Assembly: GCA_024180945.1 (NCBI GenBank)
Contig: JAKSGN010000007.1
Span: 3,968,001 to 4,032,000, forward strand
Direction of reading: 5' to 3'
Source of the DNA: Macrophomina tecta
Taxonomy: Eukaryota; Ascomycota; Dothideomycetes; Botryosphaeriales; Botryosphaeriaceae
Length of the DNA stretch: 64,000 nucleotides
Below the pieces are notes generated by a model. It had not been told where the DNA came from, did not search any database, and was given only the letters and a program-made list of their open reading frames with translations. Shown piece after piece: positions 47,221 through 55,712 of this stretch (the stretch's first letter is position 1; each line of letters starts with the position of its first letter). Position numbers and translations under genes: made by a program.

Positions 47221-47306
47221 AGGTCAAGGCAGAGACGCAGGTAACGGCCGCGTGAGGTCAAGGCAGAGACGCAGGTAACGGCCGCGTGAGGTCACGGCAG
47301 ACAGGC
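47221..47306. repeat. 34-bp direct repeat, two and a half copies
   Basis: Identical 34-base units at 47221-47254 and 47255-47288 start AGGTCAAGGCAGAGACGCAG. A partial, diverged third copy follows from 47289. They lie in the rpt3/swi1 divergent region. Confidence 0.9.
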
Positions 47307-47324
47307 TGGGCTGGGAAATGGGCA

Positions 47325-47354
47325 CGGGCGTGGGCGTGGGCGTGGGCGTGGGCA
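47325..47354. repeat. GGGCGT hexamer array
   Basis: Four to five consecutive GGGCGT units in the rpt3/swi1 divergent region. It is GC-box-like on either strand. Confidence 0.85.
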
Positions 47355-48073
47355 TGCCATGCTGCTGCTTGTGCCGCTGGGCCTCGCAAGCAAAGCTTGT
47401 GTCACTTGTTCCATTCATCAGCTCGCGCGGTCTGCGATGGCAGCGCATCTCACGTCTGCCCATGCGCATCCCTGCTTGCTCTTAGGTTGCCACCAATCCC
47501 TTTTGGGGCTCTGCCATTGTGCCTGCCCGTGACCGTGAAATGCCTCGCACGCCTCTACTCCCTCTCGCAAAAGCCCTGCTTGCTTCTGCTTCCCTCCGTG
47601 CTGCCCGTCGCGGTCGTGGCCGCTCGGCGAGCGTACTGGAGCGTGGCGCTGTTCGCTTACTGTACTGACCTAGCCAGGATGCCGCCCGATCTCGAGGGGG
47701 GCCTGGGCTTGCGTCTGTCGGCACGCTCTCTCTCTCACATCAAGACCACCAGCACGTCCGCCCTATCAACTATCACCTCCGCGCTGAGACTTAGTAAGTC
47801 AGACCTCCATCGCTCCGCTCCTTCTCTGCTCCGCTGCACGACGCGCTGCCCGCCCCCCCCTTCATCACGCCGCGACGCCTCCCGCCCAGCCCTGTCGGAC
47901 GCGAATGCGCTCACCGCATCCCGATCGGCTTATTTGTCGCGCGCGCGAGCGCCTCGTGGAGCCTGCGCTGGCTGTCATTTCGCGGAGCAAGACCCCCGGA
48001 CCCTCCTCGCGTCGCTGTTGATGCTGCTGATGGCAGTGAGCTGATGCCGTCGTGCCCTCGTCCAGGAAGACTG

Positions 48074-48094
48074 ATGGACGCGTCCGCGCAATGA
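48074..48094 (+). promoter_or_regulatory. Upstream ORF overlapping the swi1 start codon
   Basis: A six-codon ORF (MDASAQ) starts at 48074 and ends with TGA at 48092-48094. The stop overlaps the swi1 ATG (48091-48093) as ATGA. If the mRNA includes it, swi1 translation would need leaky scanning or re-initiation. It lies just after a possible 5' UTR intron acceptor. Confidence 0.55.
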
Positions 48095-51000
48095 ACTTCG
48101 ACGCCCTCCAAGCAAATAATGGCTACCTCGACTCCCAGAACTCCCTCATCGACCCGTCCATGTTCAACCCCAACAACATCGACCTGAACGCCTTCCAGAA
48201 CCCCCAGCTTCAGCAGCAGCGCCTGCAGAACGGCAACGTGCGCAATGCCTCGCCGGCTGCCTTCCAGAACCCGGCCTACAACGTCAATTCCATCGTCCCT
48301 TCCAAGCGCCCGCGTCCCTCTGAGGATGCGCCCAGCGCCTCGCCGCGCCCAGCCCCCGGTAGCATGAACCTCTCGCGGTCCCAGACTCCCCAGCAAATGT
48401 CCTTCGCCCCAGGTGCCTTTCAGGGCAATCAGCAGGGCCTCCAGGCACCTAACCCCTACCAGCACCTGCAGCATCAGGGCTCCTCCAACGCGACACCTTC
48501 GCCCACCATGCAGAACTCGCAATTCCGACCACCCCAACAGGCCCACCGCATGAATACCATGTCACCGAACCCATTTCCGCAGGGCCAGAGCATGGGCATG
48601 TCACCCGCACCCGACCAAAACAGTCGCGTCAACACGCCGCAAAATCCGGCCATGGCGCAGATGGCGGCCATGAACATGAATAACATGAATATGATGCAAG
48701 GCTCCCCTACCGGCCACGGCTTCAACCAGAATTTTGGGATGAACCCGGGCATGTCGGGTGCCGGTTTCAATGGGACGATGCCCGTGCAGGGTGTCGCGCT
48801 ATCCCAGAATCTTCAGCAGCGCCAAGCCGACGCGCAGCGTATGTACCAGATGCGCCTCCAGCAGCAACAACAACAGATTGCAGCTAGTAATTTGGCGCAG
48901 AGACAACAACAAGCAGGCGGAATGAACATGCTCGGGTCTTCCGGTCAGCAAATGAATCCAGCTATGGCCATGGCAGGTGGCATGCGCCCGAACCAGGGAG
49001 CAATGCCCATGGGAAACCAGCAGACCAAGCAGCAGGAAGCTGCATTTCTCAACAACGTACAAGCTTTGATGCAGGCGCAAGGTATGCCGTTCAATCCACA
49101 GCCTATGGTCTGCATGCGGCCCGTAAATCTCGTTGCTCTCTACACCACAGTCATGAAGAACAGGGGATCAAGATTCGTCTCCAATAGCAATTCATGGCCA
49201 CAAGTCGCGCAGATGTTGGGATTTCCTCCGCAGCAGTTTCCGACGGCAGGGCAGGAACTCCGGATGGTGTACGAGCAAAACTTGGGCGCGTACGAGCAAG
49301 CATGGCTTGCTAAACAACAGTCAAAGCAAAGACAACAAGGCCAAATGTCGGGAATGGGTGGACCTCCACAGACCTCTCCAGTCAAATCAATGCCTGGCGG
49401 TGCACAAGACCTTAGAGCTCAACAGCAGCAATACTTGCAAAGGCTGCAAAATACTCAGATGCAAGCCCAACAGCAGCAGCACCAGCAGCACCAGCACCAG
49501 CACCAGCACCAGCAACAACAACAGCAGCAGCAACAGCAGCAGCAGCAACAACAGCAGCAGCAACCTATGGATCAATCTACACCGATGCGGAACAACTCAA
49601 TGCCAGCAGCGAATGGATGGGCTACACCTCAACCAGACTCGAATATCGTTGCACAACAGGATGCCATGGGCCCGCACCGGAAGAGTATGAGCCGACAATT
49701 GGAATCTACGCCGCAACCGCAGCAGGGTGGCACAATCATCACGCCGTCTCCCGGGCCAGGAGAAAAGTCGCTTGAGTCCATACCTAAGCCAGGAGCAACC
49801 GAAGCTCCAGCGGTAAATGGAACTGCTACGCCGGCCGACAACAAAGTGGTTTTGAGCTCGGAATATAAGCCAAAGGTTCGGACGCTTCTAGATACGCATG
49901 GTGGAATCCTGGTAGATGGGCACGGGACTTTGGGTGAAAAAATTGCCAAAATGAAACCCGACGTTCCTGGTGTGGAAGAGATGGGTGTAATCGACATGCG
50001 GGCGATCAGCCTGTCTCTTCAATCTGGACTGAGCCGTGAAGTACGATTCGCTCTGGATATTCTGGTCCGCCTCTCGCACGACCCTCGATTACATCTTGAG
50101 CTGGAAAAGTGTGAGGATTTGATGGACGCGATCGTGGATTGTGCCGAGGAACAGGTTGATGCCCTTGCGGAAGATGCTGCCGAGGTTTCTGACATCCTTG
50201 ATTTGACGCCCTACGAAGATGCGATACGGAATTCCCGCATGGAGCTGGAATCACTACAGGAAATGCCGGAGTATGGCACTCAGGCTTACGAGCTTGATCG
50301 TTCTGCTGACCGTCTCATTGCCATCACCACCATTCTCCGCAACCTGTCGTTCTTCGAGTCCAATCACGCACTTCTTTCGGGCTCGGTCGTCATCAAATTC
50401 GTCTCAAATGCCATCCGTCTGCTCGGTACACGAATTATACTCTTACGGAACAACGTCAACACCGTCGATTTCATGAAAGATATAATAACGTTCCTCTCCA
50501 ACACCTCAGACAAGATCGAGCTTCCATCTCGAGAAGACGCCTACAATATTCTCTGCTTCCTCCTCGCGTTCGCCCCTACTCCTGCTCCAAACAATGGGTC
50601 CAGCATCCGGTTTGCCCCTTACAATCCTGCGATACATCGTTATCTTCCTCCCGCTATAGATTGTCTCGCCAAACTGTTGGCTCGGGATGATCCGAACCGA
50701 GCCTTCTACCGGCAACTCTTCCTGGCTGATGCCAATTCAACTCCGCCCTACGACCTGCTGACCCGGTCCTTTGGCCTTGCAATATCAGTTGTTCCCGAGC
50801 GCAGCCGCGGAACTGAGCCACGTATTGCTGAGGCTCGCAAGCCATACCTCACTCAAGGTATGTTAGCGGCAGATATCCTGGCTGGTCTCTGTCCCGGTCC
50901 CGAATCTGGAGTCGCGCGGTCGTGGTTGGAAGCTGAGGACGGGTGGGCCAAGACGCTGGTCTGGTTGTCTGGAATCTTGGCAATGGAGAGGCAACCCCAG

Positions 51001-51261
51001 CCTCCGCCTCCACCTGGCCGCGGAATGCCGAGACAGCCAATGGACCAGATGGACGTTGGATTTGGCCTAATCACGCATCGCGCCTTGGCCATGTTGCGAA
51101 AACTGGGAGAGAAGGCACAGAGCGAGGATGAGGCTCGCGAAAAGAGGTTGTCTGTGGATTCACTACCTAAAGACGAAGTACTACTCGGTGCCCTGTGCAT
51201 GCAGAGCATGGATTCCGTGGCACTGAAGAAATTATGCTCATTTGCCGAGTTGAAGGGATGA
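48091..51261 (+). CDS. swi1: SWI/SNF chromatin remodelling subunit Swi1 (ARID domain)
   Basis: ARID-containing subunit of the nuclear SWI/SNF complex, contributing to DNA and activator binding. The single exon encodes 1056 residues from ATG 48091; a longer in-frame extension begins only with GTG. The first ~330 residues are Gln/Asn/Met/Pro-rich and prion-like in composition. The ARID domain (about 335-425) shows PVNLVALYTTVMKNRGSRFV, WPQVAQMLGFPP and LRMVYEQNLGAYEQAWL. A Gln/His tract at about 458-492 is encoded by CAG/CAA/CAC. The C-terminal half is alpha-helical and armadillo-like, with VRFALDILVRLSHDPRL, AITTILRNLSFFESNHALLS and IITFLSNTSDKIELPS, as in fungal Swi1. The order Q-rich / ARID / helical C-terminus supports Swi1 over other ARID proteins. 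Confidence 0.92.
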   Translation: MNFDALQANNGYLDSQNSLIDPSMFNPNNIDLNAFQNPQLQQQRLQNGNVRNASPAAFQNPAYNVNSIVPSKRPRPSEDAPSASPRPAPGSMNLSRSQTPQQMSFAPGAFQGNQQGLQAPNPYQHLQHQGSSNATPSPTMQNSQFRPPQQAHRMNTMSPNPFPQGQSMGMSPAPDQNSRVNTPQNPAMAQMAAMNMNNMNMMQGSPTGHGFNQNFGMNPGMSGAGFNGTMPVQGVALSQNLQQRQADAQRMYQMRLQQQQQQIAASNLAQRQQQAGGMNMLGSSGQQMNPAMAMAGGMRPNQGAMPMGNQQTKQQEAAFLNNVQALMQAQGMPFNPQPMVCMRPVNLVALYTTVMKNRGSRFVSNSNSWPQVAQMLGFPPQQFPTAGQELRMVYEQNLGAYEQAWLAKQQSKQRQQGQMSGMGGPPQTSPVKSMPGGAQDLRAQQQQYLQRLQNTQMQAQQQQHQQHQHQHQHQQQQQQQQQQQQQQQQQQPMDQSTPMRNNSMPAANGWATPQPDSNIVAQQDAMGPHRKSMSRQLESTPQPQQGGTIITPSPGPGEKSLESIPKPGATEAPAVNGTATPADNKVVLSSEYKPKVRTLLDTHGGILVDGHGTLGEKIAKMKPDVPGVEEMGVIDMRAISLSLQSGLSREVRFALDILVRLSHDPRLHLELEKCEDLMDAIVDCAEEQVDALAEDAAEVSDILDLTPYEDAIRNSRMELESLQEMPEYGTQAYELDRSADRLIAITTILRNLSFFESNHALLSGSVVIKFVSNAIRLLGTRIILLRNNVNTVDFMKDIITFLSNTSDKIELPSREDAYNILCFLLAFAPTPAPNNGSSIRFAPYNPAIHRYLPPAIDCLAKLLARDDPNRAFYRQLFLADANSTPPYDLLTRSFGLAISVVPERSRGTEPRIAEARKPYLTQGMLAADILAGLCPGPESGVARSWLEAEDGWAKTLVWLSGILAMERQPQPPPPPGRGMPRQPMDQMDVGFGLITHRALAMLRKLGEKAQSEDEAREKRLSVDSLPKDEVLLGALCMQSMDSVALKKLCSFAELKG
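49465..49563 (+). repeat. CAG/CAA/CAC tract coding poly-Gln in Swi1
   Basis: About 100 bases of mixed CAG, CAA and CAC codons, in frame, coding mostly Gln with interspersed His. The mixed codons suggest it is more stable than a pure CAG run. Confidence 0.95.
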
Positions 51262-52585
51262 GCTAGTAAGGGTCGAAGAAGCTGCATCGAAATGAAATAA
51301 CCAGGTGGATGCGGCACAGGGTGCAGGAGTCTTTTGAGGGGTAATTCTTTTTGTGGGGGGGCGGGGCCGGGGAAGGAGGGGCCGTTCAATTGCTTGGTTG
51401 GATGGCTATTATGACGGGATTATTATTTTGAAGGGGCGTAGAAACATAAAAGGTTGGCTACACTTATGCGTAAATTACGCCAAGGAAGAATAAGGCCAAG
51501 TTGGGTCATGCTATTACGAAGTGAAGATAGTGGAAAGCGTGGGAGACTGGTAAAGTCCGGTCTGTCACGTTCTCAGCTCTCATCCCAAGCACACGCTCTG
51601 AGTTCGTTGTTTCTATTGCTTGATTGAGTTGGCCTTAGGTGTTTTTTTCTTTTTTTTTTTTCTTTTTTTTTTAATATTGCATCTCTTCCTCGATCCTTTT
51701 CTCACTTCTCAATCTTTCCCGCGTCTCAACCCGTCACAGAGAGACCTACCATTTATTATGTAAAAAAGTTAAAAAGACGATTTGATGGTCAATAACTGCT
51801 CTTTGAGGAACTGGATGAGGGAGCAAAATGCATGTAAGGACTGTTCCGAAGGGTTTAGCACATGGATATTCTGGTTAGATGCTCTTGGGAGGCTATGTCT
51901 GGTGCTGGGTTGATGTCTATCATGACGATATTGAGAGCGTGAAGTAAGTCTGCGAAGTCTGTTCAATGTTAGCCAGATTCGGCTGAGTTGGAGGGAAGAT
52001 TGGTGCATGAGATTGATTGCAGTAGTAATGGTGATGCTCGGGCAGCCGCATCTGAAATTTGTAGAACATACAGCCGGCCGAGCGCAACTCCTGTTTAAGT
52101 GCTCTAACTGTGATTAATGTAGATGAGGTCACAACCAACGTTGTTATCCTGGGCCATCGATTGCCCCGGGTCGTCAGATCGTCCCTATGATATATCCTTG
52201 CCTCAATATAGGCCAGCATGAGGCTCTATAGTCTACAAAACACCTACCTAAGAACTCCATGATACGGTTTATGGTCTTCTCTCTACTACTGAACATAAGC
52301 TCATAGCCTAGCATTTATTACTGCCAGGACCCGTCCATTCTTGCCAGGACCCAGCAAACCCCCCACCCCATCTCCTCGACCTCGTTCTTGGAGGCACAAG
52401 ATGATAGCTGCTTCGGTGCACCGGTAAATTGCTTGCAAGGCCCGTAGCTCCTAGCGTCTTTACAGAAAATAAAGTCGACCAAGGCTGCACGAACAAATGC
52501 CAGGCTAGAAGAGCTCACCGGCTCTCACGCGGCTTAGACGAATGCCATGGCTGTGTGGTTTTCTCCCCCGATCACTCAAAAAGCT
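51262..52585. other. Convergent intergenic region, swi1 / RING gene, with a T-rich tract
   Basis: About 1.3 kb with a 30-base T-rich run at 51642-51672. Both 3' UTRs should lie here. No gene recognised. Confidence 0.5.
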
Positions 52586-53632
52586 TCAGTCTGGTTCTTG
52601 CCGTCTGAGCCGCTCTGACCGAGGAAGCTGAGCCCCACGCTGGTACGGTGAGGACCTTTGAGAAATAGTATGCGAATAGGACCGCGATGGCCCCGGCTGT
52701 CTATTTTCCGAGGGATCCTTGCCGTCTGGAGAAGTAGCGCGTCGAGCGTTGGCACCTTCGGCACTTGTGGGTAGAGGTTCGCGATATTGGACGTGCCTGT
52801 CCCAGTCCTCGAGTCTAGTATACGGACTGCGTAACCAAGCACCGAGCTCGTGGAGGAATAGGCGGGCATTATTCCTGCCAATGAATTCCTGCAGCATGTC
52901 CTCTGCTTGTCCAGTTGGGCCCTTGATGTCCACCTTCTTCAGAATGGCAATTATGTACTCGAGTAGGAATTCGGCGTTCCCAACACGGCGGCTGGCGGAC
53001 TCCGGGTCCTCGGCGGTGTCGGGATGAAGGAAGCTGAAGACACGCAGCTCCCTGCGCACAAATGCCCGAGCACGAGATTGCAGATTCGGGGAGTCGGCAA
53101 CCGCTTGGGGAGTAAAGTTGGCGTAGCGAGAGATACGGTTGGTGCCAACGTGCATGGAGAAGAGCTCGTGGTGATAGACGTAGCGGCGGCGAATCAGGGC
53201 CAGGTCGGGACTTGGAGAAGGGCTCCGGCGCGGAGGCCGACCATATCTGTGCCGGCGGGGGACAAAGGGCCGAGTGCGGGCGCGGGTGGTGGCGGTTGCG
53301 GGCGAGTTGTGGGCGGCGAGCTTGGTAGACTGGACGTCGTAGGCCTTGTAGTCGTCGGGCGAGCGCCAGTCATACTGGACCTGAGAGACGCCTGTCTTGC
53401 AGAGCGGGCATGCCGAGCACTCCTGGAGCCAGCTCACTAAGCACAGGAAGTCAAAGCTGTAGTGGTTGCATGGGACGGTTATGGCGCGCTCGGAAACAGC
53501 GTCAAGGCAGATGACGCAGGCCTCCGGGGCGACATTCTTCGCCTTGCCCTTCTCTTGCGGCGACTGCTGGGCTGGCGCGTCCAGAGTCCGGCCTGGGATC
53601 GTGGAGTTGGAGAGCGACAACGAGAGGGCCAT
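52586..53632 (-). CDS. RING finger protein, Topors-like E3 ubiquitin ligase
   Basis: Predicted ubiquitin (or SUMO) ligase. The single exon encodes 348 residues from the first ATG in frame (53632); upstream in-frame sequence begins only with TTG. The C3HC4 RING lies at about 39-82: CVICLD, then CNHYSFDFLCLVSWLQEC, then CPLC. One usual Cys in the FCxxC part is replaced by the FDFLC arrangement, as in Topors/ICP0-like RINGs. Downstream, RRRYVYHHELFSMHVGTNR and the helical region LLEYIIAILKKVDIKGPTGQ with LGAWLRSPYTRLEDWDRHV match the conserved part of fungal Topors-like proteins. The ends are Ser/Arg/Pro-rich. It is divergent from the HAD-type gene, the two starts being about 240 bp apart. Confidence 0.85.
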   Translation of the reverse strand: MALSLSLSNSTIPGRTLDAPAQQSPQEKGKAKNVAPEACVICLDAVSERAITVPCNHYSFDFLCLVSWLQECSACPLCKTGVSQVQYDWRSPDDYKAYDVQSTKLAAHNSPATATTRARTRPFVPRRHRYGRPPRRSPSPSPDLALIRRRYVYHHELFSMHVGTNRISRYANFTPQAVADSPNLQSRARAFVRRELRVFSFLHPDTAEDPESASRRVGNAEFLLEYIIAILKKVDIKGPTGQAEDMLQEFIGRNNARLFLHELGAWLRSPYTRLEDWDRHVQYREPLPTSAEGANARRATSPDGKDPSENRQPGPSRSYSHTISQRSSPYQRGAQLPRSERLRRQEPD

Positions 53633-53874
53633 GCACGGGTTCGCGATGGGAGAGGAGCGGAGGCGAGGCGGGATGGATGGACGAGTGGGCCGTGGCGGCG
53701 GAAGTCGCAATGCGGCGGTGATTTTGCCTAGCCCGGCCTACGCCCTCGACTTCTGAACTACTCCTCCGCCATGCCACGCTGACCTCGCCTCTTTCGTGAC
53801 CGCCGTCGCTCCCCGTCCTTTGGATGCTTCGCTCCCTCCGAAAATCCTCGCCCCGGCTTGTTCGACGTCTCAGC
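53633..53874. promoter_or_regulatory. Short divergent promoter, RING / HAD gene
   Basis: 242 bases between divergent ATGs, so the two promoters overlap or are shared. GC-rich, with no assignable site. An alternative upstream ATG for the plus-strand gene lies at 53824. Confidence 0.5.
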
Positions 53875-55712
53875 ATGTCACAGCCCGTCGCCAATGGCTC
53901 CGTGAACGGCGCCGTAGCTGGGAAGACCAGCACGCACACCGTCACCATGCTCAAGAGATGGTCGTGTCAAGAGAAGGATCTCCCCAGTACACTACCCGCT
54001 CGCGCAGTTTTCTTAGCCAGGGCCGAACAGAGCTAATGCCAGCAGGCGTCCAGCAAGTCAAGAGCATCCATGTCTACGACTTTGACAATACCCGTACGTC
54101 CCAACCGCTCCGCGCGCCCTCGCCAGCGTCCCACTGATGTCGTGCAGTCTTTGCCAGCCCCCTGCCGAACAAGCAGGTCTGGAACGGTCCCACCATTGGC
54201 CAACTACAGTCTCCCGATGTATTCGTGAATGGCGGGTGGTGGCACGATGCCAGTATACTGGCTGCCACGGGCGAGGGCGTAGAGAAGGAGGAGCCTAGGG
54301 CTTGGGAAGGCTGGTGGAACGACCAGATTGCCACTTTGGTTGAGCTTTCGATGGGGCAGAAGGATGCGCTCACTGTGCTGCTAACCGGCCGTTCAGAGGG
54401 CCCTTTTGCAGACCTGATTAAGCGCATGCTCAAGTCCAAGAATCTCGACTTCGACATGATCTGCCTGAAGCCTGCCGTTGGTCCCCAGAACCAGAAGTTC
54501 GCAAACACCATGTCCTTCAAGCAGGAGCTACTTCGCGACCTGGTATACACCTATAAAGAGGCCGACGAGATCCGTGTTTACGAGGACCGCCCGAAGCACA
54601 CCAAGGCCTTCCGCGATTTTTTTACCGCCTTCAACAAAGCATTGCTCTCGCCGGAACCGCCCGTTGAACGCAAGACTATAACCGCCGAGGTCGTTCAAGT
54701 CGCCGAGAACGCAACATCGCTTGACCCCGTCACTGAAGTCGCAGAGGTCCAGCGCTTGATCAATGCTCACAATACCCTGGTGAAAGCGCGCCAGGCTCCT
54801 CCAGGCGTCAAGCCTTACCAGATCAAACGTACTGTTTTCTTTACTGGATACTTGCTTGAGCCTCATGTCACCGAACAGCTCAGCGCCGCCCTCCTCAACA
54901 ATCTCCCGAACCGTCCTGAAGGAGAGATACGTATCCTTGCCAATAGTATCTTGATCACGCCTCGCCCAGCATCACAGAGCATCCTCGACAAAGTTGGCGG
55001 CATTGGCAAAGTTCAACGCTGGCGCGTGACAGGTACCGCCCTGTTTGAAAACAGGCTCTGGGCCGCGCGCGTCTCCCCGGTTCCTCCCAATTCTCGAATC
55101 TACACCGAAAACCCCACGCCCACAATCGTTCTGGCTTTGGGCCGTGGAGCCAAGCCAATAGATGCAGGCCGCATTCAAAATTGGCAACCCGTTTCGGACG
55201 ACAAGGCACTTGAGTTTGACAGCACCGTTGGCGAGAAGGTATTGTTGAGACTGGAGGACGAACGTCGTGGTGAGAGCGAGTACGAATCCTACTTCCCTGG
55301 CAGCCGTAAGCGGGCTCGTCCACGTGGAAATGAGGACATGGATCTCGATGTCAATGACAAGAATGCATTCCCTGCTCTAGGTAGTGGGAACCGTCCGCAA
55401 CCACCCTCACAGCCAGCTTCTCATAACAACCACAACAATTCTGGGGGGCACCAAGGCCAATCATATGCCGGGTATAACCGGGATGATAACAGACGCTTCT
55501 CCGGCAATGGTCCGCAGCAATACCGCGGTGGCTATCAGGGAAGAGGACGCGGCGGTCCATATGGCGGCCGTAGCGGACGAGGTGGGCGGGGAGGACACAG
55601 CGGCAGAGGAGGAAAGCCACGTCCTGGGCAAGGGCAGTACAAGAGCCTTGATGACATGAGTGATAAGGGACCCGGTGGGTTTGGCTACGACGATGGAGGC
55701 TATCCTTACTGA
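53875..55712 (+). CDS. HAD-like 'Swiss army knife' RNA-repair-family protein
   Basis: Member of the fungal HAD_SAK family, named for similarity to RNA-repair HAD phosphatases; the biochemical role is unproven. Three exons, 53875-53986, 54046-54093 and 54148-55712, give 574 residues. The HAD motif I VYDFDNTLFASPLPN spans intron 2 (phosphoryl-accepting Asp in DFDNT). VFVNGGWWHDASIL, TVLLTGRSEGPF (motif II) and IRVYEDRPKHTKAF (motif III-like) follow. A second conserved domain at about 260-380 contains KRTVFFTGYLL and TPTIVLALGRGAKPID. The last ~90 residues are RGG-rich, typical of RNA-binding tails. ATG 53875 has A at -3; the in-frame ATG 53824 has a poor context and adds 17 Arg/Ser-rich, acid-free residues resembling a mitochondrial signal. 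Confidence 0.85.

Larger units (their letters stand above)
45974..48090. promoter_or_regulatory. Long divergent region, rpt3 / swi1, with several repeats
   Basis: About 2.1 kb. It contains a CA repeat (47054-47068), a GGC-rich patch (about 47097-47120), a 34-bp direct repeat (47221-47288), a GGGCGT array and, near swi1, a possible 5' UTR intron (GTAAGTCAGACC at 47793 to an AG near 48064). A 118-codon minus-strand frame at 46151-46507 has an ATG but no recognisable domain. Confidence 0.5.
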
